NCBI GenBank assembly: GCA_002455915.1
Contig: DKLU01000300.1
Location: forward strand, 1 to 15,556
Origin: Chryseobacterium sp. UBA6632
Lineage (GTDB): Bacteria > Bacteroidota > Bacteroidia > Flavobacteriales > Weeksellaceae
Reading direction: 5' to 3'
DNA: 15,556 nt
A program made the position numbers and the translations under genes. This document shows positions 1 to 7,548 of the stretch, piece by piece. The notes beneath the pieces are model-generated. The model made no database searches. It saw only the letters and a list, made by a program, of their open reading frames with translations, and had not been told where the DNA came from. Position 1 is the first letter of the stretch, and each line of letters starts with the position of its first letter.

Positions 1-72
1 ATCGGAAAGAATATAGATTTCCAGGTTATCAAATGGAATCTTAAGGTGACTGTAATTTGTTTGCATATTCAT
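1..72 (-). CDS. Partial N-terminus of an unidentified protein
   Basis: An open frame starts at ATG 72-70 and runs off the left edge; only 24 residues are visible (MNMQTNYSHLKIPFDNLEIY, then ILSD). A second ATG at 66-64 is an alternative start. The start lies 18 bases past the stop of the alpha/beta hydrolase on the same strand, so it is probably the third gene of that operon. The pattern 'basic/polar stretch, then NLEIYILSD' resembles the first beta strands of metallo-beta-lactamase-fold hydrolases, but the fragment is too short to assign. Coding status rests on the spacing and on the frame staying open to the edge. Confidence 0.5.
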   Translation of the reverse strand, partial: MNMQTNYSHLKIPFDNLEIYILSD

Positions 73-90
73 TAGAGTACTGCGATTTAA

Positions 91-939
91 TTAGCATTTG
101 GTCTTGTTTAAAAAAGGAAATATTCGTGGTGCTAATCCAGCCAAAACATGTCCCATTTCTGGAATGGTTATTATGGTAAAGTCCTTGATAATATTTTGCA
201 ATCTAGCGGCAATTTCTTGAGTAGAGCGGATTACATCCTGTTCTCCGCCGATGAATAACACAGGCATTGTCAAACGGCTGAGCTCATCATCTGAAAAAAT
301 ATATTCTTTTTCTATCCTCGCATTAAAATTGGTTTGTATTAAATCCATAAATGCTACAATTCTTTGATCTACACGCTGGCTTCCCAAGACCAATCTATTA
401 ATCTTGATACGTCCAGTTGCTCCTAAAAGGGAATAGAGTAGGGCTTTCATGATAAATGTTGTTTTGGTAGGAACTACTCCTGCAGGTGTCAGCAAAATCA
501 GCCGACCGACTAATTCAGGATAACTTGTTGCAAATCGTAATGCCAACCATCCTCCTTGTGATAATCCGATTATATTTGCCTTGCTGATATTGAGCCTGTC
601 GAAAACCTCTTTTAGCCATTCAGCGAAATCTTTTGTTTGATAAGAAGGTCTGGTTTCTGTGCTCTTTCCTGCCTCTCCGATAATATCTATTGCTATGACT
701 TTATATTGTTTTGAATATTCAGCCATGTCTGATAACCATGACGTCGCGTTAGAAGACGCGCCATGCAGTAAGATGACAATTTCTTGGTGTTGACTTCCAT
801 CCTCCAAAAAATGGGTGTCCCCATAAGTTGTTTTCAGGACACCGGTTTTCAAATTCAATGGAACATTTTTTATTGCATCGTCGTAAGCCCGGATAATTTT
901 GTCTTTTCCTTCAGGGCTTTTAAAGATTGATTTATTCAT
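91..939 (-). CDS. Alpha/beta hydrolase
   Basis: A 282-residue alpha/beta-hydrolase-fold enzyme, probably cytoplasmic since no signal peptide is seen. The oxyanion-hole HG is at residues 59-60 (ILLHGASSN). The nucleophile elbow GLSQGG places the catalytic Ser at 127, the acid is Asp235 in GGEQDV, and His264 in EMGHVL completes the triad. Length and layout match the general lipase/esterase/haloperoxidase-like class; the substrate cannot be read from sequence. It follows the thioesterase by 33 bases on the same strand and is followed by another start after 18 bases, so it is likely co-transcribed from the TetR-operator promoter near 1480. An esterase beside a hotdog thioesterase suggests hydrolysis of ester or thioester compounds, which is inference. 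Confidence 0.88.
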   Translation of the reverse strand: MNKSIFKSPEGKDKIIRAYDDAIKNVPLNLKTGVLKTTYGDTHFLEDGSQHQEIVILLHGASSNATSWLSDMAEYSKQYKVIAIDIIGEAGKSTETRPSYQTKDFAEWLKEVFDRLNISKANIIGLSQGGWLALRFATSYPELVGRLILLTPAGVVPTKTTFIMKALLYSLLGATGRIKINRLVLGSQRVDQRIVAFMDLIQTNFNARIEKEYIFSDDELSRLTMPVLFIGGEQDVIRSTQEIAARLQNIIKDFTIITIPEMGHVLAGLAPRIFPFLNKTKC

Positions 940-972
940 GAATGGTTTGTTTAAAGTTGATTGATAATTAAA

Positions 973-1446
973 TTAACGTCCTGTCGCTTTATCACCTCTT
1001 AAAGTCATGACCGTACTTGTTATCATAGCGGCTTTTTTACCATCACTGCGGAAAATATCGCATTGATAATGACTTAAATTTTTTCCACAATATAAGTGTG
1101 ATGCTTTGGCAGTGAGTATATCCTCGAAAACGGGCCGGTAAAAATTGATTTTCAATTCTACGGATGTAAAAGTTTCGCCTTCCTGGATAAGGGTGGAATG
1201 TGCGGTTCCGATGGCTGCATCTGCCAGTTCACAAAGCAGTCCTCCGTGAATGGTTCCCTGTTGGTTACCGTGCAGTTTTTTTGTTGTATTGATCTGTACA
1301 GTAGCTGTACCTAAATCGACCTCCATGATGTTCATGCCCAATGTTTTTGATATTGGTGTTGGGTAATGCATGTGCGTATGCATGTCGTCAGTAGTTTCAT
1401 TTTTTATCAATTTATTTAGGTAATTTAATATGGATAGTTTTGTCAT
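973..1446 (-). CDS. PaaI-like hotdog-fold thioesterase
   Basis: A 157-residue protein with the PaaI/YbgC-type hotdog signature: N61-Q-Q-G64, then HGG at 67-69 and Asp76 in LCELADAAIG, matching the family pattern N..G..HGG....D.A...A. In the family Asp/Glu and the HGG backbone activate water to cleave acyl-CoA thioesters, often aromatic or branched acyl-CoA. The N-terminal 25 residues are a His-rich extension (HTHMHYP) not usual in the core fold. First gene of its operon; its ATG (1446-1444) lies about 30 bases downstream of a palindrome matching the one before lpdA. It is therefore expected to be repressed by the TetR protein encoded at 6015-6611. The exact acyl-CoA substrate is unknown. Confidence 0.88.
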   Translation of the reverse strand: MTKLSILNYLNKLIKNETTDDMHTHMHYPTPISKTLGMNIMEVDLGTATVQINTTKKLHGNQQGTIHGGLLCELADAAIGTAHSTLIQEGETFTSVELKINFYRPVFEDILTAKASHLYCGKNLSHYQCDIFRSDGKKAAMITSTVMTLRGDKATGR

Positions 1447-1467
1447 ATACGTTGTTGTTATATTTAT

Positions 1468-1495
1468 AAAAAAAATAAACCAATCGGTCTTTTTT
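1468..1495. promoter_or_regulatory. Putative TetR operator 1 (thioesterase operon)
   Basis: The 14-base core AAACCAATCGGTCT (1477-1490) is an imperfect palindrome: 10 of 14 positions match its reverse complement, with ideal form AGACCGATCGGTCT. Flanking A and T runs extend the match so that 27 bases (1468-1494) are identical to 5974-6000 upstream of lpdA. On the minus strand a TTG (1483-1481) sits inside the core at a -33-like position, with an AT-rich TATAAC-type -10 region about 18 bases on. A repressor bound here would block the promoter. That the TetR protein binds it is inferred from repetition at three local promoters. Confidence 0.75.
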
Positions 1496-1507
1496 TTTCT
1501 AAAAAAA

Positions 1508-2047
1508 TTATATGTTTTCCATGCTTCCTATTATAGACTGTATGGCGTAAAAATGGTGCAAATCATGCTCTGCAACAAAATGCATCAGGTCAATGATATT
1601 CATGGGTTGTTGTAACCTCGGATGCATACTTGTCTTCAATAAGTCTTCTTCACTCAATTTCTGAAGCATTGCAATTGTTTTGTGTCTTTCGCTGACCAGA
1701 TTCTTAATAAGCTCTTCAACCAACATGTTGTTAAAAGAAGACTCATCGGTTGCTGTATTGTTTAAATCGACAGGGGACATATCTGGTTTTCCTTCCTTTA
1801 TACCTCTAAAACGGATTCGCCATAGATCTTCTAAAAGGATTAAATGTCCTATATTCTCATTGACAGACCATTTATCTCCCATTTTGCGGGTTGAAACTTC
1901 TACAGGACAACTTTTCAGCAGTTTATTTAGACCAGCCGGAAAATGTTCAAGTCGTTGTAAAAATTCGTCAAAATATTCCGAACCTGTGTTTGAATCAAAT
2001 TGTCGGTCGAACCATCTGACAAATGATTGTGGCTTTACTTTTTTCAT
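1508..2047 (-). CDS. DinB family protein
   Basis: A 179-residue protein of the DinB/YfiT four-helix-bundle superfamily. GDKWSVNENIGHL is the typical helix-2 region (WS..E.i.HL), and the AEHDLHHF motif supplies the C-terminal histidines. Numbered from this ATG, His68, His161 and His165 fit the usual metal-binding triad. Family members include bacillithiol-dependent transferases, maleylpyruvate isomerase-like enzymes and many damage-inducible proteins of unknown activity. I chose ATG 2047-2045; an upstream in-frame TTG (2056) would add three residues but is less likely. It starts 10 bases after the stop of the preceding hydrolase and ends the lpdA-led gene series. Specific activity unknown. Confidence 0.85.
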   Translation of the reverse strand: MKKVKPQSFVRWFDRQFDSNTGSEYFDEFLQRLEHFPAGLNKLLKSCPVEVSTRKMGDKWSVNENIGHLILLEDLWRIRFRGIKEGKPDMSPVDLNNTATDESSFNNMLVEELIKNLVSERHKTIAMLQKLSEEDLLKTSMHPRLQQPMNIIDLMHFVAEHDLHHFYAIQSIIGSMENI

Positions 2048-2057
2048 TAGTATCAAT

Positions 2058-2702
2058 TTATAGGTTATTACTATTGATCCACGCTTTGGTGGGTATTATC
2101 CACTCATCTAATGCCCTGAACAGAAAGCCGTGTTCAAGACCTGTGTTGAGGGTAATCTCTTTAAAAGATTTTAAATCAGAATTTTTAAATCTAAGTTGCC
2201 TTGATAATAGCTTAGCGCCGACATCGGTTTTTTCATTAATCGATAAAATCTTCCCGTATAGCCGGAACTGTTGATCTTCGTTCATTGAATCATTTTTAAA
2301 GCTTGAGCCAATAAAAACAAATGTCAAATCTGGATTTTTGGCATAATAGGAGATATATTGAGCTATATAACCTCCTTGAGACGTTCCAACAATTGAAATA
2401 TGGTCATAAGGAACTCCACCGTTGTGTAAGCTGTCAATTTTAAGAATCAACTTTTTTGCATACATCTTGGGATCAGTGCCGGGCTTTCTTTTTTCAGATA
2501 GTATGACAGAATTTTTAGATTGAAGTTTTTCTAAAATAGCTGTATAGGCCGCTGGTCCGTATTTAGGATGGGATTCATTTAACGGATGTTCTTCCAAAAA
2601 TTTATTATGCAAAAAAAAGACATACTTTGTTTGAGTACTATTTTGAGGATTAGTAGCAAACGGAAGAAATGAAAGATAAAGAAATATTAACCTAAGAAAC
2701 AT
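2058..2702 (-). CDS. Exported alpha/beta hydrolase-like protein
   Basis: A 214-residue protein with an N-terminal hydrophobic segment (residues 1-16, FLRLIFLYLSFLPFA) that looks like a signal peptide, although it lacks the usual Lys/Lys start. The mature part has FFLHNKF near residue 30 (oxyanion-strand position), the nucleophile elbow GTSQGG with Ser108, and His191 in GLEHGF followed by ALDEWI, a C-terminal arrangement typical of small alpha/beta hydrolases. The acidic member of the triad is not obvious. Periplasmic or surface location is likely. It lies 41 bases after the methyltransferase and 10 bases before the DinB start, so it is probably part of the lpdA-led operon. Substrate unknown. 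Confidence 0.75.
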   Translation of the reverse strand: MFLRLIFLYLSFLPFATNPQNSTQTKYVFFLHNKFLEEHPLNESHPKYGPAAYTAILEKLQSKNSVILSEKRKPGTDPKMYAKKLILKIDSLHNGGVPYDHISIVGTSQGGYIAQYISYYAKNPDLTFVFIGSSFKNDSMNEDQQFRLYGKILSINEKTDVGAKLLSRQLRFKNSDLKSFKEITLNTGLEHGFLFRALDEWIIPTKAWINSNNL

Positions 2703-2743
2703 ATAATTTTGAACTTAATTTTAATTTAGAGATACATAAGATT

Positions 2744-3565
2744 TTATTGTTCCTTATCCACAAGATGCCTTTTTGAGGCTGTTAATGAATACACCATAGG
2801 AATTTTGTCTCCCAGATGAGCAATTCTGAACTTACCGGGTTCAAATTCAACTGAATTATTGAAATTATTGTATGGTGAATAATCAAATTCTTCAATGGAA
2901 TTTATTTCTAAACCATTTTGCATCAAACTACCTATCACTTCAGCTAGACCGTGGTTCCAGCCAATTGATTTGACTTCAAATTCCGCATCCTTATCGGCAT
3001 AAGTTCCTTTTTCGGTTTCTATAATGGCTCCGGAATTAAAATACCTGTATTCAATCTTTTTAAACGCCGAATCAAACATCCAGACAACCGGATGAAATTC
3101 TACAAAAACAAATGTGCCGCCGGGTTTCAGGAATTTCGAAATGATCTTTGCCCACCGATTCAGATCCGGAAGCCAGCCAATAGTCCCATAACTGGTAAAG
3201 ACAATGTCAAACTGACGCTCCAGATGATTGGGCAGGTCATAAACATCGCTGCAGATAAAAGTTGTTGAAACATTACTCTGTTTTGCCAGTTCCCGTGCAC
3301 GATCTATTGCTACATCCGAAAGGTCAACACCAACTACGTCCGCTCCCAGGCGGCTTAAAGAGATACTGTCCTGCCCAAAATGACATTGCAGGTGCAGGAC
3401 AGACCGGTTCGAAAGGTCACCAAGTAGGCTAAGTTCAATATCGTTTAATGAATTTTTTCCCTTCAAAAAGGCATCCAGGTTATAAAAATCAGAATTGATG
3501 TGGGCTTCTGTTCTGGTATTCCAAGAATCCCTGTTTATTTCTAAATAATTGTCTTCTACATTCAT
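2744..3565 (-). CDS. Class I SAM-dependent methyltransferase
   Basis: A 273-residue Rossmann-fold methyltransferase. Motif I is at residues 56-66 as VLHLQCHFGQD, a known variant of VLDLGCGxG; Asp81 at the end of strand 2 (VGVDLS) should bind the SAM ribose; CSDVYDLP supplies the adenine-binding acidic position; DIVFTSYG and LKPGGTFVFVEFHP are motifs IV and post-IV. The C-terminal half (EFHPVVWMFDS...) is shared with Bacteroidota and Firmicutes small-molecule methyltransferases of unassigned substrate. Its ATG follows the VOC stop by 10 bases on the same strand, implying translation from one message. It may methylate a small, possibly toxic, molecule, but this is inference from neighbours. Confidence 0.88.
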   Translation of the reverse strand: MNVEDNYLEINRDSWNTRTEAHINSDFYNLDAFLKGKNSLNDIELSLLGDLSNRSVLHLQCHFGQDSISLSRLGADVVGVDLSDVAIDRARELAKQSNVSTTFICSDVYDLPNHLERQFDIVFTSYGTIGWLPDLNRWAKIISKFLKPGGTFVFVEFHPVVWMFDSAFKKIEYRYFNSGAIIETEKGTYADKDAEFEVKSIGWNHGLAEVIGSLMQNGLEINSIEEFDYSPYNNFNNSVEFEPGKFRIAHLGDKIPMVYSLTASKRHLVDKEQ

Positions 3566-3575
3566 ATGTATTTAT

Positions 3576-4031
3576 CTAATGTGATGAATTGATTTTTTGC
3601 CAATCCTCGTAGCTGAGTACACCAAGTTCTGGCTGACTTTTGCCGTTCAGAATATGAATGAACTTCAGCTGATTTCCGTCTGGATCGTCAAAATAAAGAG
3701 CAAGTGCGGGCATCCAGGCAAAAACCATTGGTTCATTGCTGTCATTTTTGAGAAAATTATAGGCCTTTAATCCGTTTTTCTCTAAAAATGTATTTGCATC
3801 TTTTAAAATAAAATCTTTGGAACAGCTGAATGCAAAATGTCTTGTCTGGAGATTACCCTGTTGTTCCCAAAGTCCAAGCATTGCCTTTTTATTTTCTCCG
3901 ATCCAAAGAAACGCAATCGGTCTGGTTTCATCATAGTGTGCAAACTCAAGTCCCAATATTTGAGTATAGAACTGAACCGCGTTTTCCAAGTTGCTTACTT
4001 GAATATGTGTCTCATATAATCCTTCAATCAT
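3576..4031 (-). CDS. VOC (glyoxalase/bleomycin-resistance fold) protein
   Basis: A 151-residue vicinal-oxygen-chelate protein with two beta-alpha-beta-beta-beta units. His9 (ETHIQVSNLENAVQFY) and His65 (TRHFAF) occupy usual metal-ligand positions. The closing motif YFDDPDGNQLKFI carries Lys123 where active metal-dependent members usually have Glu (xLEF), so metal binding may be incomplete. The family covers glyoxalases, dioxygenases and antibiotic-sequestering proteins; nothing here fixes the ligand. It lies 47 bases after the GNAT gene and 10 before the methyltransferase in the lpdA-led series. Confidence 0.85.
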   Translation of the reverse strand: MIEGLYETHIQVSNLENAVQFYTQILGLEFAHYDETRPIAFLWIGENKKAMLGLWEQQGNLQTRHFAFSCSKDFILKDANTFLEKNGLKAYNFLKNDSNEPMVFAWMPALALYFDDPDGNQLKFIHILNGKSQPELGVLSYEDWQKINSSH

Positions 4032-4078
4032 TTTTATATATTTTATTATTAATAATCATTTTGATAATTATGACCATT

Positions 4079-4513
4079 TCATCTTAGCATATGAATAGTC
4101 GGATAATCTTTACCTGAGCCATCCTTTTCTGATCTTCCTGCTTTTCTGAACCCTAATTTTTCATAAAATCCGATAGCCTGATGATTTTGTTCATTGACAT
4201 CGACCTTCGTGACACCATGTTTTTCCTTCATAAATTGAAATAAGATCTTTCCATAACCTTTACCACGGTAGTCATTGTGGACAAACAGCATTTCGAGATT
4301 TCCTTCTGATGCTGATGAAAATCCGATAGGTTTCCCATTTTCAATAAGAAGAAATACTTCGAGATTGGGCAGATAATCTTTTGGGATGACTTCTTTAAAA
4401 TAAATAAAATCTTCTTCGGCAAGAAAATCGTGAGTTGCTCTTACAGCAGATTCCCAAATTTCCATAATTCTTGGATAATCTCCGGTGGTGGCGAGCTTGA
4501 TTTGTGTTGACAT
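4079..4513 (-). CDS. GNAT family N-acetyltransferase (YjaB-like)
   Basis: A 144-residue acetyl-CoA-dependent N-acetyltransferase. Acetyl-CoA pyrophosphate-binding motif A is clear: LEMLFVHNDYRGKGYGKIL with R/GxGxG at residues 83-88. Motif B follows as VNEQNHQAIGFYEKLGF. The N-terminal IWESAVRATHDFL is characteristic of the YjaB-like subgroup, whose physiological substrate is poorly defined. It starts 29 bases downstream of the lpdA stop and so is probably second in the operon. The lpdA and GNAT genes have no operator or obvious promoter between them. Confidence 0.88.
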   Translation of the reverse strand: MSTQIKLATTGDYPRIMEIWESAVRATHDFLAEEDFIYFKEVIPKDYLPNLEVFLLIENGKPIGFSSASEGNLEMLFVHNDYRGKGYGKILFQFMKEKHGVTKVDVNEQNHQAIGFYEKLGFRKAGRSEKDGSGKDYPTIHMLR

Positions 4514-4542
4514 AATTTTAAAAATTAATAAATATAAATATA

Positions 4543-5946
4543 TTAAATATTCAGTGATGGTTTTCCAGATGCAATTGTATAAGCCTCTTTCATTACCTCG
4601 GAATAGGTTGGATGGGCATAACTCATTGTAGCCATATCATTTGCGGTTACTTCATATTCCAGTCCTACAACGGCCTGTGCAATCAAATCTGCCGCGCGTG
4701 CGCCGATGATATGTACTCCTAAAAGTTCGCCATATTTCGGGTCGGAAAGCACCTTTACGAAACCTTCCGTTTCCATTCCCGCTCTGGCTCTGGCATTCAC
4801 GGCAAACGGAAATTTACCGATATTATATTCCACTCCCTGTTTCTTTAATTGCTCCTCGGTGGCGCCTACAGAAGCCACTTCCGGCCAGGTGTAAACTACC
4901 GAAGGGATACGGTCATAATTGATATGAGGTTTCTGACCATTGATTCTTTCCACTACAAATACTGCTTCTTCCTCCGCTTTGTGGGCCAGCATCGCGCCAC
5001 CCACGACATCTCCAATCGCATAAATGTTTGGAGCTGTTGTCTGAAGCAATTCATTGACTTTCACCGTACTATTGTTATTCAATTCCACGTTAGTATTTTC
5101 TAGACCCAGACCGGTTACATAAGGTTTTCTGCCGACAGCCACCAGAATATAATCAGCGGTTAGATCTTGTTCTTCTCCTTTTTTATTTTTGAAATAGACC
5201 TTAGCTGTATTTGCAAGATTTTCAGCTTTGTAAACGGCTTGCTGAAGTTTGATTTCCACACTTTCTTTGGTTAATATCTTCGTTAAAGCTTTTCCTAATT
5301 CAGTATCCATTGTAGCAATAAGATTATCAGCATATTCTAAGATAGTCACTTTGGTTCCAATCCTGTTGAATATGGAAGCCATTTCCACACCGATTACGCC
5401 GCCGCCAATAATCACAATGCTCTCGGGCTTTTCCTGCAGTTCCAGCGCTTCGGTAGAAGTGATGATTCTCTTTTTGTCGATAGTAATGCCCGGAATTGTG
5501 GAAGGTTTTGACCCTGTAGCAATAATAAACTTATCTGAATTAATAGCAGTTTCAGTCTGATCATCGTGTACAATTTTCAAAGTTTCATTATTAACAAAAG
5601 AACCTGAGCCGTGAAAAACCGTGATCTTATTTTTCCTCATCAGGAAATCCAGACCTTGTGTGTTTTTGGTCACTACTTCGCTTTTTCGCTTAAAAAGCTG
5701 TTCAACATTCAACCTGAGATCCGAATATTCAATGCCGTGTGCGGCAAAACTGCTAAGTGCATCTGCGTAATGATGGGTGCTGTCCAGCAACGCTTTGGTA
5801 GGAATGCAACCTACATTGGTACAAGTGCCGCCCAAAGTATTATACTTTTCAATGATGGCTGTTTTATAGCCTAATTGAGCGCTTCTTATAGCAGCTACAT
5901 ATCCGCCGGGACCTGATCCTATTACGGTAATATCAAATGTTTCCAT
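4543..5946 (-). CDS. lpdA: Dihydrolipoyl dehydrogenase (E3)
   Basis: A 467-residue flavoprotein disulfide reductase, full length for E3. It has the FAD-binding GSGPGGY at 11-17, the redox-active disulfide C42-TNVG-C47, the NAD-binding GGGVIGVE at 181-188, the second FAD motif YAIGDV, and the C-terminal catalytic pair His445/Glu450 in AHPTYSE. E3 reoxidises lipoyl groups of pyruvate, 2-oxoglutarate or branched-chain keto-acid dehydrogenases or the glycine cleavage system. No E1 or E2 gene is in this window. Instead it heads a run of small detoxification-type genes and has a TetR operator 37-50 bases before its start. It may therefore be a conditional paralogue rather than the housekeeping copy (inference). 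Confidence 0.95.
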   Translation of the reverse strand: METFDITVIGSGPGGYVAAIRSAQLGYKTAIIEKYNTLGGTCTNVGCIPTKALLDSTHHYADALSSFAAHGIEYSDLRLNVEQLFKRKSEVVTKNTQGLDFLMRKNKITVFHGSGSFVNNETLKIVHDDQTETAINSDKFIIATGSKPSTIPGITIDKKRIITSTEALELQEKPESIVIIGGGVIGVEMASIFNRIGTKVTILEYADNLIATMDTELGKALTKILTKESVEIKLQQAVYKAENLANTAKVYFKNKKGEEQDLTADYILVAVGRKPYVTGLGLENTNVELNNNSTVKVNELLQTTAPNIYAIGDVVGGAMLAHKAEEEAVFVVERINGQKPHINYDRIPSVVYTWPEVASVGATEEQLKKQGVEYNIGKFPFAVNARARAGMETEGFVKVLSDPKYGELLGVHIIGARAADLIAQAVVGLEYEVTANDMATMSYAHPTYSEVMKEAYTIASGKPSLNI

Positions 5947-5973
5947 TTTATTGTTTAAATATTTTAATTGTCA

Positions 5974-6000
5974 AAAAAAAATAAACCAATCGGTCTTTTT
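5974..6000. promoter_or_regulatory. Putative TetR operator 2 (lpdA operon)
   Basis: Core AAACCAATCGGTCT at 5983-5996, identical to the core at 1477-1490, with the same A-run and T-run flanks (27 identical bases in all). It sits between lpdA (start 5946) and the end of tetR (6015) in a 68-base spacer. On the minus strand a TTG lies inside the core, followed after about 19-24 bases by AT-rich -7 candidates (TAAAATAT or TATTTAAA). Repression of the lpdA-led operon by the adjacent TetR protein is inferred. Confidence 0.75.
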
Positions 6001-6014
6001 GTATACAAAAAAAA

Positions 6015-6611
6015 TTATGCTTTCAAATTTCTGATCAGTTTTTCTAAAAAAGACATCGCTATATTAAGCTCTGCCATATGGTTGTTGACCTTTGCCTGCA
6101 TAAATGCCCCTTCGATCATCGAGATCATTACTACTGCAATTTCTACAGGATTGGTATCTGCCTTTATTTCATTCCTTTCTATACCACGTTTGATTTGATT
6201 TTCGATGGATGTTTTCCAAAAATCAAGGGCTTTTTGTACACGTTTTTGGAGTGATGGATGCGTATCATCAGCCTCCGTAGCAGTATTTAAAATCGGGCAG
6301 CCTGCCTGTAAATACGGATATCTGAAATAGTTTTTGTACGTGTGGGGATAAACCAGCAATCTTTCGATAGAATCTTCAGTGACTAAAATTCGTTCTTTCA
6401 TATGCTGCGTTACCTTACCAAAATTGTAGTCGAATACGCTTAATGCAATTTCATCCTTATTCTCAAAATTACCATAGATGCAACCTTTTGAAAGTCCGGT
6501 GGCGCTCATTACATCATTTATGGATGTACCTGCATAGCCTTTCACGTTAAAAACGGTCGAAGTTTTTTCGATGATCAGCTGCTTGGTATTTTCGGATTTT
6601 TGAGTTTTCAT
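6015..6611 (-). CDS. TetR/AcrR family transcriptional repressor
   Basis: A 198-residue TetR-family regulator starting at ATG 6611-6609; an in-frame TTG at 6617 would add two residues and is unlikely. The N-terminal DNA-binding domain is clear: IIEKTSTVFNVKGYAGTSIN followed by the helix-turn-helix DVMSATGLSKGCIYGNFENK and DEIALSVF. The C-terminal ligand domain has AGCPILNTATEADDTHP, a motif of one common TetR C-terminal group, ending near residue 125, then FWKTSIENQIKRGI and MISMIEGAFM. Its own promoter carries a variant of the palindrome found upstream of lpdA and of the thioesterase, so it likely represses itself and both operons. The inducing ligand is unknown; hydrolase and thioesterase targets hint at an acyl, ester or CoA-linked compound. 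Confidence 0.92.
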   Translation of the reverse strand: MKTQKSENTKQLIIEKTSTVFNVKGYAGTSINDVMSATGLSKGCIYGNFENKDEIALSVFDYNFGKVTQHMKERILVTEDSIERLLVYPHTYKNYFRYPYLQAGCPILNTATEADDTHPSLQKRVQKALDFWKTSIENQIKRGIERNEIKADTNPVEIAVVMISMIEGAFMQAKVNNHMAELNIAMSFLEKLIRNLKA

Positions 6612-6633
6612 CAGCAATAATTCTTATCCGTGA

Positions 6634-6665
6634 CAAAGTTAAATAAAAAATAGAACAATCGGTCT
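6634..6665 (-). promoter_or_regulatory. tetR promoter with putative operator 3
   Basis: AGAACAATCGGTCT (6652-6665) matches 11 of 14 bases of the other two cores and is itself 10/14 palindromic; its AGA...TCT outer arms are perfect. On the minus strand a good Bacteroidota -7 element TAACTTTG occupies 6641-6634, 10 bases downstream of the operator. The operator therefore covers the -33 region. This is a classical position for autorepression (inference). Confidence 0.7.
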
Positions 6666-6807
6666 TTTTTTACAAGTTGATTTTAGGAAATTTTATCCGG
6701 AATATTTCGTTTCTATGAAATACAATTATGCTCTTACGATTTAGATACTTTATCATATAGAAGTTAATCTAGAAAGATTAAATAAGAAATTATTCTATTA
6801 TCAGAGG

Positions 6808-7465
6808 TTAATATTTAGCATTATATTTTCTGATCAGAAGACGTATAGTATTAAAGCTAAATGATGTGCTTTTATAAATTTCTTCTGAAGAACTATCCCC
6901 TAGCAAACTTCCAAGTAAAGTCTTTCGTTCTCTTCTTGTTTTACCATCAATGCTTGCGAATGTATTGTGCTTGATGGGAGCAATCGCACAACCATCTTTT
7001 TCGATATACCAAGAAGTAAATTGGATATTTGGAATTCCATTTTTAATAATTAGTGAGCTTAAGGTGGCCATTGCACCCAATGCATTATCGGGAGTTTGAC
7101 CGTAGTTATAACGTTTTTGCTCGTAAAGTGCTATTTTACCATCTTCAATGCATTTTACCATTCGGATTTTTCAGCGATATGTAATTTTTTCGACAGCCTT
7201 TGAGGGATAAGATTAGGAAGAATTTTACTGCGGTAAATGGCTTTTTTATTATCGTCATAATAGGCATTATAATGGTCCGGGTCTATTTTGAAAGACTAAC
7301 CCGACGCAACTAGCTTTATTTCTCCAGTGAAAAATTCTTCTTGATTTTTCCGTGTATCGTATCATTGGTTTTGGTTATAATGTAACTTTTATAATTTATC
7401 GAGGTTTGAGCATTTCCAGAGAAAAACAGCAACAGTAATAAAAATGTAAATGGTTTAAAAAACAT
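6808..7465 (-). pseudogene. Decayed secreted-protein gene
   Basis: Three consecutive minus-strand segments in three different frames read as one protein. Segment one (7465-7316) gives 49 residues starting MFFKPFTFLLLLLFFSGNAQ, a clear signal peptide with a likely cut after NAQ, then KSYIITKTNDTIHGKIKKNF and a TAA. Segment two, in another frame from about 7322 to 7165, reads EIKLVASG, an in-frame TAG (7298-7296), then SFKIDPDHYNAYYDDNKKAI and onward. Segment three (7161-6808) gives 117 residues including CIEDGKIALYEQ and ends SFSFNTIRLLIRKYN. The content resembles an uncharacterised family of exported Flavobacteriia proteins (TKxNDTIxGKI start, FNxIRxLIxxYN end; from memory). At least two frameshifts plus a nonsense codon make it a pseudogene; the 117-residue frame alone should not be read as a protein. 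A TACATTTG -7-like element lies at 7504-7497. Confidence 0.72.
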
Positions 7466-7548
7466 AGCGTAAGATTTTCAAGATTAATACAGATGGCAAA
7501 TGTATCCGAAAAAAATAGGGAAATCCTTTACATATGTTGAGAGAACCA

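Noticed and set aside
1491..1507. Poly-T/poly-A tracts as a simple repeat or phase-variable tract
   Set aside because: They lie in spacers beside the TetR operator and match the AT-rich flanks of the second copy; nothing suggests slippage control of a gene.
2048..2056. TTG start for the DinB gene
   Set aside because: An ATG three codons later gives the usual beginning (MKK) and clean spacing from the preceding stop.
2744..3565. Methyltransferase motif I lacking the usual GxGxG
   Set aside because: LQCHFGQD is a known variant in a common methyltransferase subgroup, so it is not evidence of decay.
6612..6617. TTG start for tetR
   Set aside because: ATG 6611 is two codons downstream and better.
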